Source of the DNA: Bacillota bacterium
Lineage (GTDB): Bacteria > Bacillota > UBA4882 > UBA8346
NCBI GenBank assembly: GCA_023392595.1
Contig: JAEVYU010000067.1
Coordinates: 1-64,000 of the forward strand
DNA length: 64,000 bases
Reading direction: 5' to 3'
The notes below the pieces were generated by a model. It saw only the letters and a list, made by a program, of their open reading frames with translations, did no database searches and was not told the origin of the DNA. Positions 53,714 to 62,754 of this stretch are shown in pieces; the first letter of the stretch is position 1, and the number at the start of each line of letters is the position of its first letter. Position numbers and translations under genes: made by a program.

Positions 53714-54694
53714 ATGAAATATCTTACATCATTAAAAACCGGATTGCTGCTGTTCATAGCCGTTTCACTCTTGTTGACTTCCGCCCCTGTTTTTGCATCC
53801 AAGGGCAAAGCCCAACAATTTTATGAGCAAGCGAAAACCTACGCCGAGGAAGGCCGTTGGGATCTGGCAGCCGACGCCTACGGTCAAGCCGCCAAAGAAT
53901 ATCCGAAATATAAAGATGTTCAGCAAAAATTGGCCGGCGCCAAAGTTCAAGCATGTACCATGTTAGTTCAAATGGGTGATGAATCCAAGTCCAAAGAGAA
54001 GTATGAAGAGGCTTTAGCCTTATATAAAAAAGCTCTCTTCTACAGTCCCACTTCGGTAGAAGCCAAATCCCAGTTGGACAAACTCTCCCAAGATATGGTC
54101 GCCCGGTATTATAACCTGGGGCGGACATATGAAAGCCAGAACCAGCTGGAATCGGCTTTGGATGCCTACGGAAAAGCTTATACATACAATCCAAACTATC
54201 AGGATTTGAACGACCGTTATACAAGAGTTAAAGTCCAATTGCAAGGCAATATTCCGCTACGGGCCGTATTGTTTTTCATAAACCGCAGTACCCAACTGGG
54301 GATAGAGACACCGCTCATTCAGGCTTTACAATCGGAATTAGTGGTGAAATCGGCTTCCGGAAAATTTGCAATGGTCGACTATAAAAAAGTGCAACAAGTT
54401 ATCAATGAACAAGCCAAAGGTCTTAGCGATACTCTCAATGACAGCCTGGCAATGGATCTCGGGCGCATCCTCGGAGCAGGCCAAGTGGTGGTCGGCGAAA
54501 TAGTTTCGGAGGGAAGCAAATCCAATAAATTTAAAATCACCGCCCGGGTCTTAAAAGTTCCCGGTGGGGAAGTCATTAAGGAAATTAAAATTTCCGAGAG
54601 TTTCAACGGTAAGGAAATGGAAGACTTTCAAAATCAAATTCCCGAACTCGCCAAAGATCTTGCCGAAAAGATCACCAAAGAAGGTTGGTTCTAG
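53714..54694 (+). CDS. exported TPR protein with CsgG-like C-terminal domain
   Basis: A 326-residue protein with a signal peptide (about 8-30, APVFA-SK), four TPR-like helix pairs (about 35-185) and then a CsgG-type domain (from about 185): 'PLRAVLFFINRSTQLGIETPLIQAL', 'FAMVDYKKVQQVINEQAK', 'LGRILGAGQVVVGEIVSEG'. The fusion ties a protein-binding scaffold to the CsgG fold. AGGAGG precedes the ATG; its stop overlaps the upstream sequence of the next gene. Confidence 0.78.
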   Translation: MKYLTSLKTGLLLFIAVSLLLTSAPVFASKGKAQQFYEQAKTYAEEGRWDLAADAYGQAAKEYPKYKDVQQKLAGAKVQACTMLVQMGDESKSKEKYEEALALYKKALFYSPTSVEAKSQLDKLSQDMVARYYNLGRTYESQNQLESALDAYGKAYTYNPNYQDLNDRYTRVKVQLQGNIPLRAVLFFINRSTQLGIETPLIQALQSELVVKSASGKFAMVDYKKVQQVINEQAKGLSDTLNDSLAMDLGRILGAGQVVVGEIVSEGSKSNKFKITARVLKVPGGEVIKEIKISESFNGKEMEDFQNQIPELAKDLAEKITKEGWF

Positions 54695-54720
54695 TTTTAT
54701 TTGCAATGGAGGTATATCGC

Positions 54721-55743
54721 GTGAAGCAAAAAGGTTTAATGTTCTTCCTTCTCCTGATGATGGTTATCAGCTTTACAGCGCCAACCTATAGCGCCGGACA
54801 GCTCTATAAAATCGCAGTATTGCCGTTTGACGACCGCTCCATCCGGAATCGTTGGTGGGGGAATCAATTGGATGTCGGTCAGGAAGTTTCCAGTGAATTG
54901 GTGACCGCGCTGATGAACACCAATCAATTCCGGTTAATTGAACGTGAAGAAGTCAACCGCATCTTGTCGGAACAGAAGTTGTCCGCAGTCAATGTAGACT
55001 CCAATACCGCTATTGAGTTCGGCAAAATGTTGGGTGTGAAATTTCTGGTTATGGGACATGTGACCGAATTCACAATGGATGATCAAGGCAGCGCTTTTGT
55101 TGATCCCCGAAGCCGACTCGGCCTTGCTTTTAAGACAAAGACCGCCCGGGTGGCTATTGACGCCAGGATGGTCGAAACAACAACAGCCGAAATTTTTTGG
55201 GGAGTTACCGGGGTTGGTGAAAAAAAGCGGACCAATCTGGGAATCGCCAGTGGCGGCGGCGCCATGATGCTGGGCGGAAATTTTGCCAAGACCGATCTGG
55301 GCCTGGCTTTACGTGACGCCGTCAATTCGGTGGCCGTTCAATTTGCTCAGAAAGCCTATGAGTCTGGCGCCGATAAACCTATCGAAGGCCTCATCGCATA
55401 TACTTCGTCATCCACCATCATCATTAATGTCGGCAGCGATCATGGCGTTGAACCGGGTATGACCTTCATTGTGAAAGGCAATATCCAAACCATACGCGAT
55501 CCGAAGACAAAAGAAGTCATTGCCGAGCTTAGTGATGATGTAGCCGTATTGACCGTGGTCGAAGTCAAAGAAAAGGCTTCCATCTGCCGGATTGAATCTC
55601 AAACTGGTGAAATCGCCGTGAATGCAAAAGTAGCATCAAAGTTGGAGCCCAAACCGTCTCCTACCCCAACTCCAACCCCCTCATCGAAAACCAAAAACAA
55701 GGATAAATCAAATCGCGACGGCAATGCCTCCGATTGGCTGTAA
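54721..55743 (+). CDS. CsgG family outer-membrane-associated protein
   Basis: A 340-residue protein with a signal peptide (about 5-22, TYSA-GQ). The CsgG domain ('YKIAVLPFDDRSIRNRWWG', 'FRLIEREEVNRILSEQKLS', 'EFGKMLGVKFLVMGHVTEF') runs to about residue 210, followed by a beta-rich part with 'VNVGSDHGVEPGMTFIV' and a Pro/Thr/Ser-rich tail. The start is a GTG at 54721, 8 bases after GGAGG. CsgG forms the curli pore in E. coli, where it is lipidated; this one has no lipobox. Genes for curli subunits are not seen. Confidence 0.83.
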   Translation: MKQKGLMFFLLLMMVISFTAPTYSAGQLYKIAVLPFDDRSIRNRWWGNQLDVGQEVSSELVTALMNTNQFRLIEREEVNRILSEQKLSAVNVDSNTAIEFGKMLGVKFLVMGHVTEFTMDDQGSAFVDPRSRLGLAFKTKTARVAIDARMVETTTAEIFWGVTGVGEKKRTNLGIASGGGAMMLGGNFAKTDLGLALRDAVNSVAVQFAQKAYESGADKPIEGLIAYTSSSTIIINVGSDHGVEPGMTFIVKGNIQTIRDPKTKEVIAELSDDVAVLTVVEVKEKASICRIESQTGEIAVNAKVASKLEPKPSPTPTPTPSSKTKNKDKSNRDGNASDWL

Positions 55744-55777
55744 ATTGCCGCCAGATTTAAAAAATCCCTAAACCATC

Positions 55778-55815
55778 AATCCTGTCGCTAAAGTCATTGG
55801 CTTTCAGACAGGATT
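55778..55815. repeat. AATCCTGT/ACAGGATT hairpin, short relative
   Basis: Arms of 8 bases close a 22-base loop. The right half (GGCTTTCAGACAGGATT) matches the dispersed repeat in the Rhs region. It lies just after the operon and could serve as a transcription end. Confidence 0.6.
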
Positions 55816-55946
55816 GACGCTTACTCCTTTTACCCGGGACAATGAATTACCCTATCGAATAACTCCTGTAAACAATGTCTTCCAAGATTATCAAAACAAT
55901 TCATTGGGTATACTGAGTCAATATACTCAACGCATCAGAGGTCATT

Positions 55947-57134
55947 ATGGTAGAGCTCCCTTGGTATACTAAGAAGATAGTTCTTCCTCTCCCTGACACC
56001 GCTCATTTGAGCCGCTTAGAACCTTTTTATCCTCAATCCATCACCCGTGAAGGATTACTATCATCCTTGATTCAAAACCATTTAAACGCCTTCCGGATGG
56101 AACTCAAGAAGGCCAAAGAAATCGTCTTAATCCTGGAAGATCCTTCCCGGGTAAGTAAAACCGGAATTATCGTCAATACCATCTGTCAAACGGTTCAAAA
56201 ATGCCGTGGCAGCCTATTAGGTTTTGAAATTATCATTGCTTCGGGAGCTCATTTCCACGCCCGGGAGGCGGATTTATTAAAAAAGGTCGGCTCCTCCCAT
56301 TGGCCGGTGTCGATTCATAACTGCCTTCAGAACAACCAACCCATCGGAACCAGTCGGTCCGGAATTCCACTCTTATTTAATCAAAAAGTCGTCCGTGCCG
56401 ATTTCAGAATGACCATCTCCACGATGAACATCCACCCTTTAGCCGGACTATCAGGCGGCGCAAAAATATTACTGCCGGGAGTGGCCGGTTTGAAAACAAT
56501 CGAAGCTTTTCACAGCCTTCCTGGGGGAATACCCGGAACAGAGAAATCACCCATGCGCATTTTAATCAATGAACTCCTCGGCATGCTGCCCATTGCCCAT
56601 AGTTGGCACTTGCTTTCCAATCCGGAAGGGGAAATTTATAAAATCATCGGCGGAGATATGCTGGAATCTTTTCATCAAGCGGCAACGGAACTCTTAAAAA
56701 TCGTCACTGTCCGTAAACCTGAGCAGTTGGCGGATTTTTTAATTTTAGGATGCCGGCCTTTCAATCAAAACTTAATCGGCGCTTTCAAATCTTTCCATCC
56801 AATACCCAAACTGCTTAAGCCGGGCGGCAGCGTTCTTCTTTTTAACGAAGCCCCGCAAGGAATTGGGTTTCATCATTGGCGCACGCAAGCCCAAGTCATT
56901 ACCGGGCAGAAAAAAGAATACCAAAAACGGTTGGAAGATTTTCACGTCGGGATATTTTCCCCCGGGACTTCCTGTGAAGAATTTGCAAGCCTTTTTCCGG
57001 GAACATTCCATTTATTAAAAACTCAATCCGATCTTGTTACCTTCTTCAATGGGCCAAATACTTATCCAAAAGTTACAACTTCATCCCGGTTTCTCGTCAT
57101 CCCTTATGCTCCGGTCACATTGGTTTCGGATTGA
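55947..57134 (+). CDS. LarA-like (DUF2088) nickel-pincer racemase family protein
   Basis: A 395-residue protein of the lactate racemase LarA family. Counterparts of the LarA cofactor-binding residues are visible: histidines in IIASGAHFHA, histidine in 'MNIHPLAGLSGGAKILLPGV', the cofactor-bound lysine in GGAK and histidine in 'TIEAFH'. It should be a 2-hydroxyacid racemase or epimerase if the nickel-pincer nucleotide is made. The accessory genes larB, larC and larE are not in this window. GAGG precedes the ATG. Confidence 0.8.
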   Translation: MVELPWYTKKIVLPLPDTAHLSRLEPFYPQSITREGLLSSLIQNHLNAFRMELKKAKEIVLILEDPSRVSKTGIIVNTICQTVQKCRGSLLGFEIIIASGAHFHAREADLLKKVGSSHWPVSIHNCLQNNQPIGTSRSGIPLLFNQKVVRADFRMTISTMNIHPLAGLSGGAKILLPGVAGLKTIEAFHSLPGGIPGTEKSPMRILINELLGMLPIAHSWHLLSNPEGEIYKIIGGDMLESFHQAATELLKIVTVRKPEQLADFLILGCRPFNQNLIGAFKSFHPIPKLLKPGGSVLLFNEAPQGIGFHHWRTQAQVITGQKKEYQKRLEDFHVGIFSPGTSCEEFASLFPGTFHLLKTQSDLVTFFNGPNTYPKVTTSSRFLVIPYAPVTLVSD

Positions 57135-57218
57135 AAAAGACTTTTATAGTTTGAATGAAAAAGCAACCGCTTCATTCAATTCAAAAACCGGGTTGTAACA
57201 CCCGGCTTAAGACATCCA

Positions 57219-57656
57219 TTATAATGTTTGCCCATACATATATTCTTCGAGATAACGATTTTTAACCTGAAATTCCTCCAGCTGATACTTAACGATATCA
57301 CCAATTGAAATAATACCGATAATCCCGTCTTTCGTAACAATCGGCACATGCCGGATCCTGTTTTGCGTCATAATTCCCATGATATAATCAATATCATCTT
57401 CTGGAATTGCGATAATAATATTCGTACTCATTAATTGGGACACTTGTTTCGATTTCAGGGTATCAAAATCGGAATACGCAGCGCGCATAATATCCCGTTC
57501 GGAGATGATTCCCACCAGCTTCTTTTCGGCATCGATTACTACCAAGGAACCGATTTGATTTTCGATTAATTTGCCCATGGCCGAAAAAACAGGTTCATCC
57601 GGAGTAATGGTAATCACACTCTTGCCTTTATCCTTCAGTAAGTCCGCAACCTTCAT
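57219..57656 (-). CDS. CBS-domain pair protein
   Basis: A 145-residue protein made of two CBS motifs (about 8-60 and 75-130): 'MGKLIENQIGSLVVIDAEKKLVGIISERDIM' and 'IMGIMTQNRIRHVPIVTKDGIIGIISIGDIV' (partly quoted). Such stand-alone pairs bind adenosyl nucleotides and regulate enzymes or transporters. The ATG at 57656 lies after GGGAGGGAT. No target is evident nearby. Confidence 0.92.
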   Translation of the reverse strand: MKVADLLKDKGKSVITITPDEPVFSAMGKLIENQIGSLVVIDAEKKLVGIISERDIMRAAYSDFDTLKSKQVSQLMSTNIIIAIPEDDIDYIMGIMTQNRIRHVPIVTKDGIIGIISIGDIVKYQLEEFQVKNRYLEEYMYGQTL

Positions 57657-57834
57657 TTGGTATCCCTCCCTTATCCAATAAATACCCGGCAAATCCTTTC
57701 CACTGCTTGTTTTATGAAAACACGCGTCAAACGGATGCTGTCGGGTATCTTTTTTATAATAATAGTATTGGCCAGATTTCTAAAAATACCTTTTGGGTTT
57801 GGATAAGTTCATTTTTTCACAAATGATCTTCGTT

Positions 57835-58338
57835 TTAGAGGGATTCCCGTTTTGAAATTTCTGCCGTTAAGCATTCATAAATATCATTTTGCAAATAAAA
57901 ATAGACCCGGGTAATTACAAATTTAGGGTGTTTGGAATGGGCCATCAGGTATTCCAGCAACTGTTTATGGTGACATAGATTGGGGTAAAGATAATCTTCG
58001 ATTCCGGTAGCCAGGCGTAACCAGCCAAAATTGGAATAATCATCCACTGTAACCACTTTGGAGTGCATCGTATACCCGATGGCAAATTTAACGGTTAATT
58101 CCTCGGACAACAATTTGGTACGCAATGTCAAAAAGCCGTAATAATCACGGTACAATTTGACAGGATTCGGGCCGCGATGATTTACTTTCGGAAGATTTGG
58201 TTTTGTAATCAGCCCGGCATATTTCTGGTCATCTTTCGAGCCAATTAATACAAACCCTTGCAAAACCGGTTCTGAAAACTGGTACCAATCTTTTGGTTTT
58301 AAAAAATGGTCCGTGAGTTTAAGAATAGATTCAGACAT
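57835..58338 (-). CDS. hypothetical protein of the peptide-transport operon
   Basis: A 167-residue soluble protein that I do not recognise. It starts MSESILKLTDHFLKPKDW and is rich in aromatic residues and basic patches (KLYRDYYGFLTLRTK, FVITRVYFYLQNDIYE). It has no signal peptide or membrane span. AGGAG precedes the ATG, which overlaps the upstream ATPase gene by 8 bases, so it is part of the transport operon as its last gene. It might be a peptide-handling or regulatory protein; no evidence decides. Confidence 0.55.
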   Translation of the reverse strand: MSESILKLTDHFLKPKDWYQFSEPVLQGFVLIGSKDDQKYAGLITKPNLPKVNHRGPNPVKLYRDYYGFLTLRTKLLSEELTVKFAIGYTMHSKVVTVDDYSNFGWLRLATGIEDYLYPNLCHHKQLLEYLMAHSKHPKFVITRVYFYLQNDIYECLTAEISKRESL

Positions 58339-59311
58339 TCGTTTCTCCTGCTCGAAAACATTTTACAAAATGTTCGCTGCCGTGAAAAACCGCCGGTGGT
58401 TCTTGATGACGGCAAATATCCATCATGATGGGGCAGCGCGCCGCAAAACAGCAACCATTACTAAAATCCGCTGTATTGTCGATCTCTCCGGTTAAAATAA
58501 TTCTTTTTCTGGAATAATCCGGGTTTGGAACCGGTATCGCCGATAATAATGCTGAAGTATAGGGGTGCAAAGGCTTTTCAAATAATTCAGCCCCAGGCGA
58601 TAGCTCCACAATTTGTCCAAGATACATCACTGCGACCCGATGGGAGATATGCTTGACCACAGCCAGGTCGTGAGCGATGAAAAGATAGGCCATTTGGAGT
58701 TCATTCCGCAATTCAATCAATAAATTAATGATTTGAGCCTGAATTGACACATCAAGCGCTGAAACCGGTTCGTCGCAAACCAGCAATACCGGGCTTAAAG
58801 AGATCGCCCGGGCAATGGCGATCCGCTGCCTTTGTCCTCCGGAAAACTCATGGGGATACCGGTAAAGAAATTGTGAAGATAACCCCACCCGTTCCAGGAG
58901 TGAAACGACTCTTTCCTTTTTTTCTTCCAGACTATTTACAAGGCCATGTTCAGTCAGCCCTTCTCCGACAAGGTCCAGCACTACGCGGCGGGGATTCAAG
59001 GAGGAATACGGATCCTGAAAAATAATCTGCATTCGGGTGCGGCATTTCAGTAATTCCCGCTTCGCCATTCCGACCAGTTCGGCTCCTTCAAAAACGACCG
59101 AACCCCCGGTTGGCTTAATCAATTGGAGAATGCTCCGCCCGACCGTTGTTTTTCCGCAACCGGATTCTCCAACCAGGCCTAATGTTTCTCCGGGACGGAT
59201 TTCAAAACTCACCCGGTCAACCGCCCGGACCCACTTGGTAACCCTCCCCATCAAGCCGGAACGGACAGGATAATATTTTTTTAAATTGGAGACTTGCAAT
59301 ATGCTGTTCAT
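58331..59311 (-). CDS. peptide ABC transporter ATPase (OppF type)
   Basis: A 326-residue ATPase: Walker A GESGCGKT (about 50), the signature FSGGQRQRIAIARAI, Walker B VLLVCDEPVSALDVSIQAQ, and a C-terminal cysteine-rich OppF tail 'NGCCFAARCPIMMDIC', which can hold an iron-sulfur cluster in relatives. It powers the importer together with the OppD-type subunit. Confidence 0.93.
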   Translation of the reverse strand: MNSILQVSNLKKYYPVRSGLMGRVTKWVRAVDRVSFEIRPGETLGLVGESGCGKTTVGRSILQLIKPTGGSVVFEGAELVGMAKRELLKCRTRMQIIFQDPYSSLNPRRVVLDLVGEGLTEHGLVNSLEEKKERVVSLLERVGLSSQFLYRYPHEFSGGQRQRIAIARAISLSPVLLVCDEPVSALDVSIQAQIINLLIELRNELQMAYLFIAHDLAVVKHISHRVAVMYLGQIVELSPGAELFEKPLHPYTSALLSAIPVPNPDYSRKRIILTGEIDNTADFSNGCCFAARCPIMMDICRHQEPPAVFHGSEHFVKCFRAGETNV

Positions 59312-59477
59312 AGGAACACCACCAAGTAATTAAAAGTCAGACTTCTGAAGCCAGAATAAAATCAAAGACTTAACCATTTGGTTCTTTCAATACTCAATTC
59401 CAATCTAGCTTTTCATAATTTCTTTTTTTCCAGGAATTATTGCATTTCAATAGGCTTCTAATAATTTGCTTACCTCT

Positions 59478-60446
59478 CTATTCCCACACCCAACACGCCA
59501 CCGCATGTCCATCCTTTTTAGCGATTAACTTCGGTGTCTCTTTGCTACAAACATCCCTCGCTTTTTGGCAGCGGGGCGCAAAATAGCATCCTCGCGGCAA
59601 AGAAAAAAGATCGGGAACCATTCCCGGTATCGCATAAAGCTCTCCGGTATGATGCGGGCTTGGAATCGACCGTAACAGCCCTTCCGTATAGGGATGCATC
59701 GGGTTCTTGAATATTTCCCGCACCGAAGCAATTTCCACTATTTTTCCGGCATACATCACCGCTACTCTTTGGGCGATTTCGGCCACAATACCCAAATTAT
59801 GAGTAATCATCAATAATGACATCTGATTTTCCGCTTGCAATTGCTGCAGCAATTCCAAAATCTGAGCTTGAATGGTTACATCCAAAGCCGTGGTCGGTTC
59901 ATCCGCGATTAACAATTGGGGTCTACAAATCAGAGCCATTGCGATCATGGCCCGCTGCCGCATGCCGCCGGAAAGTTCATGAGGATAGGCCTCATATTGG
60001 CGGGAGGGGTTGGAGATTCCAACCTTCTCCAAAGCCTCAATCACACGTTCTTTAACATCTTCCTTATTGACCGGATGATGATGAATTAGGAGCGGCTCAC
60101 TGATTTGGGCGCCGATTTTCTGCACCGGATTAAAACTGGTCAAGGGTTCCTGAAAGATAATGCCGATTTCCTGACCCCGCAACCGAATTAAATCAGGTAA
60201 GGGCATTTTCAATAAATCGCGGTTTTTCCAAAGAAGTTTATCCGCTGTGATATTCCCGGGCGGGGAAGGAATAAGTTTCAAGATGGAAAGCGCGGTCACC
60301 GATTTGCCGCAACCTGATTCCCCGACAAGGCCCAACGTTTCACCTTGACTAAGGCTAAAAGAAACCCCATCGACTGCTTTTATCAAACCTGCGCCGGTGG
60401 CGAAACGAATATTAAGATTTTGTATTTCTAAAATCGGCTGCTCCAT
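59478..60446 (-). CDS. peptide ABC transporter ATPase (OppD type)
   Basis: A 322-residue ATPase: Walker A GESGCGKS (about 40), the LSGGMRQRAMIAMAL signature, Walker B LLIADEPTTALDVTIQAQ and the C-terminal tail 'GCYFAPRCQKARDVC'. The start at 60446 (MEQPILEIQNLNIRF) has GGAAGCAGG just upstream; a longer reading to 60494 is less likely. A gap of 166 bases without a gene separates it from OppF. Confidence 0.92.
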   Translation of the reverse strand: MEQPILEIQNLNIRFATGAGLIKAVDGVSFSLSQGETLGLVGESGCGKSVTALSILKLIPSPPGNITADKLLWKNRDLLKMPLPDLIRLRGQEIGIIFQEPLTSFNPVQKIGAQISEPLLIHHHPVNKEDVKERVIEALEKVGISNPSRQYEAYPHELSGGMRQRAMIAMALICRPQLLIADEPTTALDVTIQAQILELLQQLQAENQMSLLMITHNLGIVAEIAQRVAVMYAGKIVEIASVREIFKNPMHPYTEGLLRSIPSPHHTGELYAIPGMVPDLFSLPRGCYFAPRCQKARDVCSKETPKLIAKKDGHAVACWVWE

Positions 60447-60577
60447 CCTGCTTCCATAACCCCCAAGACCATCATCGCGTTTTGTTATAAACAACTATAA
60501 AACCAAAAGGAATCCATCCTATTCATCTCAATCCAATCACTAATAACCAGTAACCATTAACGAATACCCGCCTTTTT

Positions 60578-61615
60578 CTACTCCATTTTACTATATTCCC
60601 GGGGATCGAAAGCATCCCGGATCCCCTCTCCGACGAAAGCAATCAATAATAAAACGCTAAATAGTGCAAGGGCCGGATAAAGAGAAAGCCAATACGAAGA
60701 AAGGTTACCCATTCCCTGATGCATAAGTTCCCCCCAACTGGGAGTGGGGGCCGGCAAACCAAATCCCAAATAATCAAGGGCCGACAGGGAGAAAATCGCA
60801 CCAATCAAATCAAAAGGCAAAAAAGTGATAATCGGTGTCAGAGCATTTGGAAGAATGTGCCGGAACATAATTTTCCAGTCTTTAACCCCTAAAGCCTTGG
60901 CGGCCTCGACAAATTGGGTTTCTCTCAATTTTAAAAACTCGGAGCGGATGAAGAAGGAAATCCCAATCCAATCAAAGAGCGCGAATATAACTAATAAAGT
61001 TACAAAACTGGTTCCCAGGGAGCTGCCAATGATAATCACAATATATAAAAAAGGTAAAGCCGATATGATCTCAATCAATCTCTGCATGGTTAAGTCGAAA
61101 AAGCCGCCGATATATCCCTGCAGGGCGCCCATCATGACTCCCAGGACCATGCTGACGAAAGTAATCAACAAGGCAAAACTGAAACTTATCCGGTAACCGT
61201 ACAATAACCGGGTTAAAATATCCCGGCCCCGGTCATCAGTACCGAGCCAGTTTTTCGTCGTGGGAGGCGTAGGAGGATTACCGGGCAATTCCAATAAAGC
61301 TTCGTTGGGGCCATAAGGAATCGGAGGAAAAAGCATAAAATCCCCCCGATCCTTGTTGAAATTTTTACTTTTCTGAAACTCTTTATAATTGGGGATATCG
61401 GTTGCGCCCAATCCGAAATGACTCCCGTCATAAAAACGGACTACCGGAAAAAATAATTCCCCGTGATATCCTACGATGAGCGGCTGATCATTGGCAATAA
61501 AATTGGCGCCCAAAGATAAAATATAGGTGATCAGCAATATCCAAAATGAAACATAGGCCCGTTTCATCCGCTTAAATTTTTCAAAACGCCGTAAGGTAAT
61601 GGGAGAAATTCGCAA
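60578..61615 (-). CDS. peptide ABC permease (YejE/OppC-like)
   Basis: A 345-residue permease with one N-terminal span, a long periplasmic segment (about 45-130, 'GYHGELFFPVVRFYDGSHFG' region) and five more spans with the EAA loop 'EAAKALGVKDWKIMFRHILPN' near 235. The long segment and the LGTDDRGRDIL stretch are characteristic of YejE. The start is a TTG at 61615 with GGTGG upstream. Pairs with the YejB-like protein. Confidence 0.9.
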   Translation of the reverse strand: MRISPITLRRFEKFKRMKRAYVSFWILLITYILSLGANFIANDQPLIVGYHGELFFPVVRFYDGSHFGLGATDIPNYKEFQKSKNFNKDRGDFMLFPPIPYGPNEALLELPGNPPTPPTTKNWLGTDDRGRDILTRLLYGYRISFSFALLITFVSMVLGVMMGALQGYIGGFFDLTMQRLIEIISALPFLYIVIIIGSSLGTSFVTLLVIFALFDWIGISFFIRSEFLKLRETQFVEAAKALGVKDWKIMFRHILPNALTPIITFLPFDLIGAIFSLSALDYLGFGLPAPTPSWGELMHQGMGNLSSYWLSLYPALALFSVLLLIAFVGEGIRDAFDPREYSKME

Positions 61616-61666
61616 GCTAAGACCACCTATCTAGAAAATACTTTCAACCCGGATACTAGATCGAAC

Positions 61667-61720
61667 AGCCACCCCGGCGAAATTTCATCACATCGTTGTC
61701 CCAGCAAAGCTGGGGTGGCT
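61667..61720 (-). promoter_or_regulatory. inverted repeat between the two permease genes
   Basis: Outer arms AGCCACCCC and GGGGTGGCT (9 bases) enclose an inner hairpin CCCAGC-AAA-GCTGGG (61700-61714). It lies in the 107-base gap between the yejB-like and yejE-like genes. No T-run follows, so it may tune mRNA stability rather than terminate. Confidence 0.6.
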
Positions 61721-61722
61721 GA

Positions 61723-62745
61723 CTACTGAAATTTTATTCGTGGATCCACCATCACCAAACAAAAGTCGGAAATAATCCGCCCCAGTAAAACCAATAAACT
61801 GGATATCACAATCAGTCCCAAAGCCACCGGATAATCGCGGTTTACAATGGATTCATAGCCGAGCAGACCCATGCCGTCGATGGTGAAAATCGTTTCAATC
61901 AGCATTGACCCGGAAAGAATCACCCCGATAATCATCCCGATATTGGTGGCAATCGGTATCAAAGCGTTTCTAAGACCATGACGGAAAACCGCTTGTTGAT
62001 AGGTAAGTCCCTTGGCAAGAGCGGTCCGGATATAATCCTGATTCAGCTGTTCCATCAAGGAATTTTTCATCAGCAAGGTCAATGTGGCAAAACCGCCGAT
62101 GGTGTAACAAAGAATCGGTAAAACCATATGGTGAATGTAGTCGAAAACCTTGGCCATCAGCGATAAGTCTTCAAAGTTATCGGAAATCATCCCGCTGATG
62201 GGAAAAAGGTTCCAGAAACTGCCGCCGCCGAAAAGCACAATCAAAACCACAGCCAATACAAAGGAAGGTATGGAATAACCCAGAAAAATCAACACACTGC
62301 TCCAATGGTCGAAAGGTTGATCGTGGACTAAAGCTTTCTTTATACCTAAAGGGATGCAAACCAAATAGGTAAAAAACATTCCTACCAGCCCAAAAGTGAG
62401 TGATACCGGAAAACGGCTGACAATGACTTCCAAGACTGGCTTTTCGTAAGCATAAGAGGTGCCAAGATCTAGCCGGATCAATTTACCCAACCAGTTAAAA
62501 TAACGTACTAAAACCGGCTTGTCAAAACCGTAATATTTTTTGATATTTTCGATTTCATCCCGGGTCATTCCGGTCTGGACTTTAACTCCAACGCCCGCTT
62601 CCCCTTGAGATGCTATTTTCATCTTTTGAACTGCCTGTTCTACTGGCCCCCCTGGAACCATCTGCATAACTAAAAAACAAGCGATGGTGATACCAAAAAG
62701 CGTTGGGATGATTAAAATGAAACGCTTAAGAAAATAGGCTCTCAT
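61723..62745 (-). CDS. peptide ABC permease (YejB/OppB-like)
   Basis: A 340-residue permease with the YejB-type start (MRAYFLKRFILIIPTLFGIT), a large loop with 'GMTRDEIENIKKYYGFDKPV', and the EAA loop around 'RTALAKGLTYQQAVFRHGLRN'. It carries six spans. AAGGAG lies just before the ATG. YejABEF imports peptides, including microcin C in E. coli. Confidence 0.92.
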   Translation of the reverse strand: MRAYFLKRFILIIPTLFGITIACFLVMQMVPGGPVEQAVQKMKIASQGEAGVGVKVQTGMTRDEIENIKKYYGFDKPVLVRYFNWLGKLIRLDLGTSYAYEKPVLEVIVSRFPVSLTFGLVGMFFTYLVCIPLGIKKALVHDQPFDHWSSVLIFLGYSIPSFVLAVVLIVLFGGGSFWNLFPISGMISDNFEDLSLMAKVFDYIHHMVLPILCYTIGGFATLTLLMKNSLMEQLNQDYIRTALAKGLTYQQAVFRHGLRNALIPIATNIGMIIGVILSGSMLIETIFTIDGMGLLGYESIVNRDYPVALGLIVISSLLVLLGRIISDFCLVMVDPRIKFQ

Positions 62746-62754
62746 TCTTTCTCC

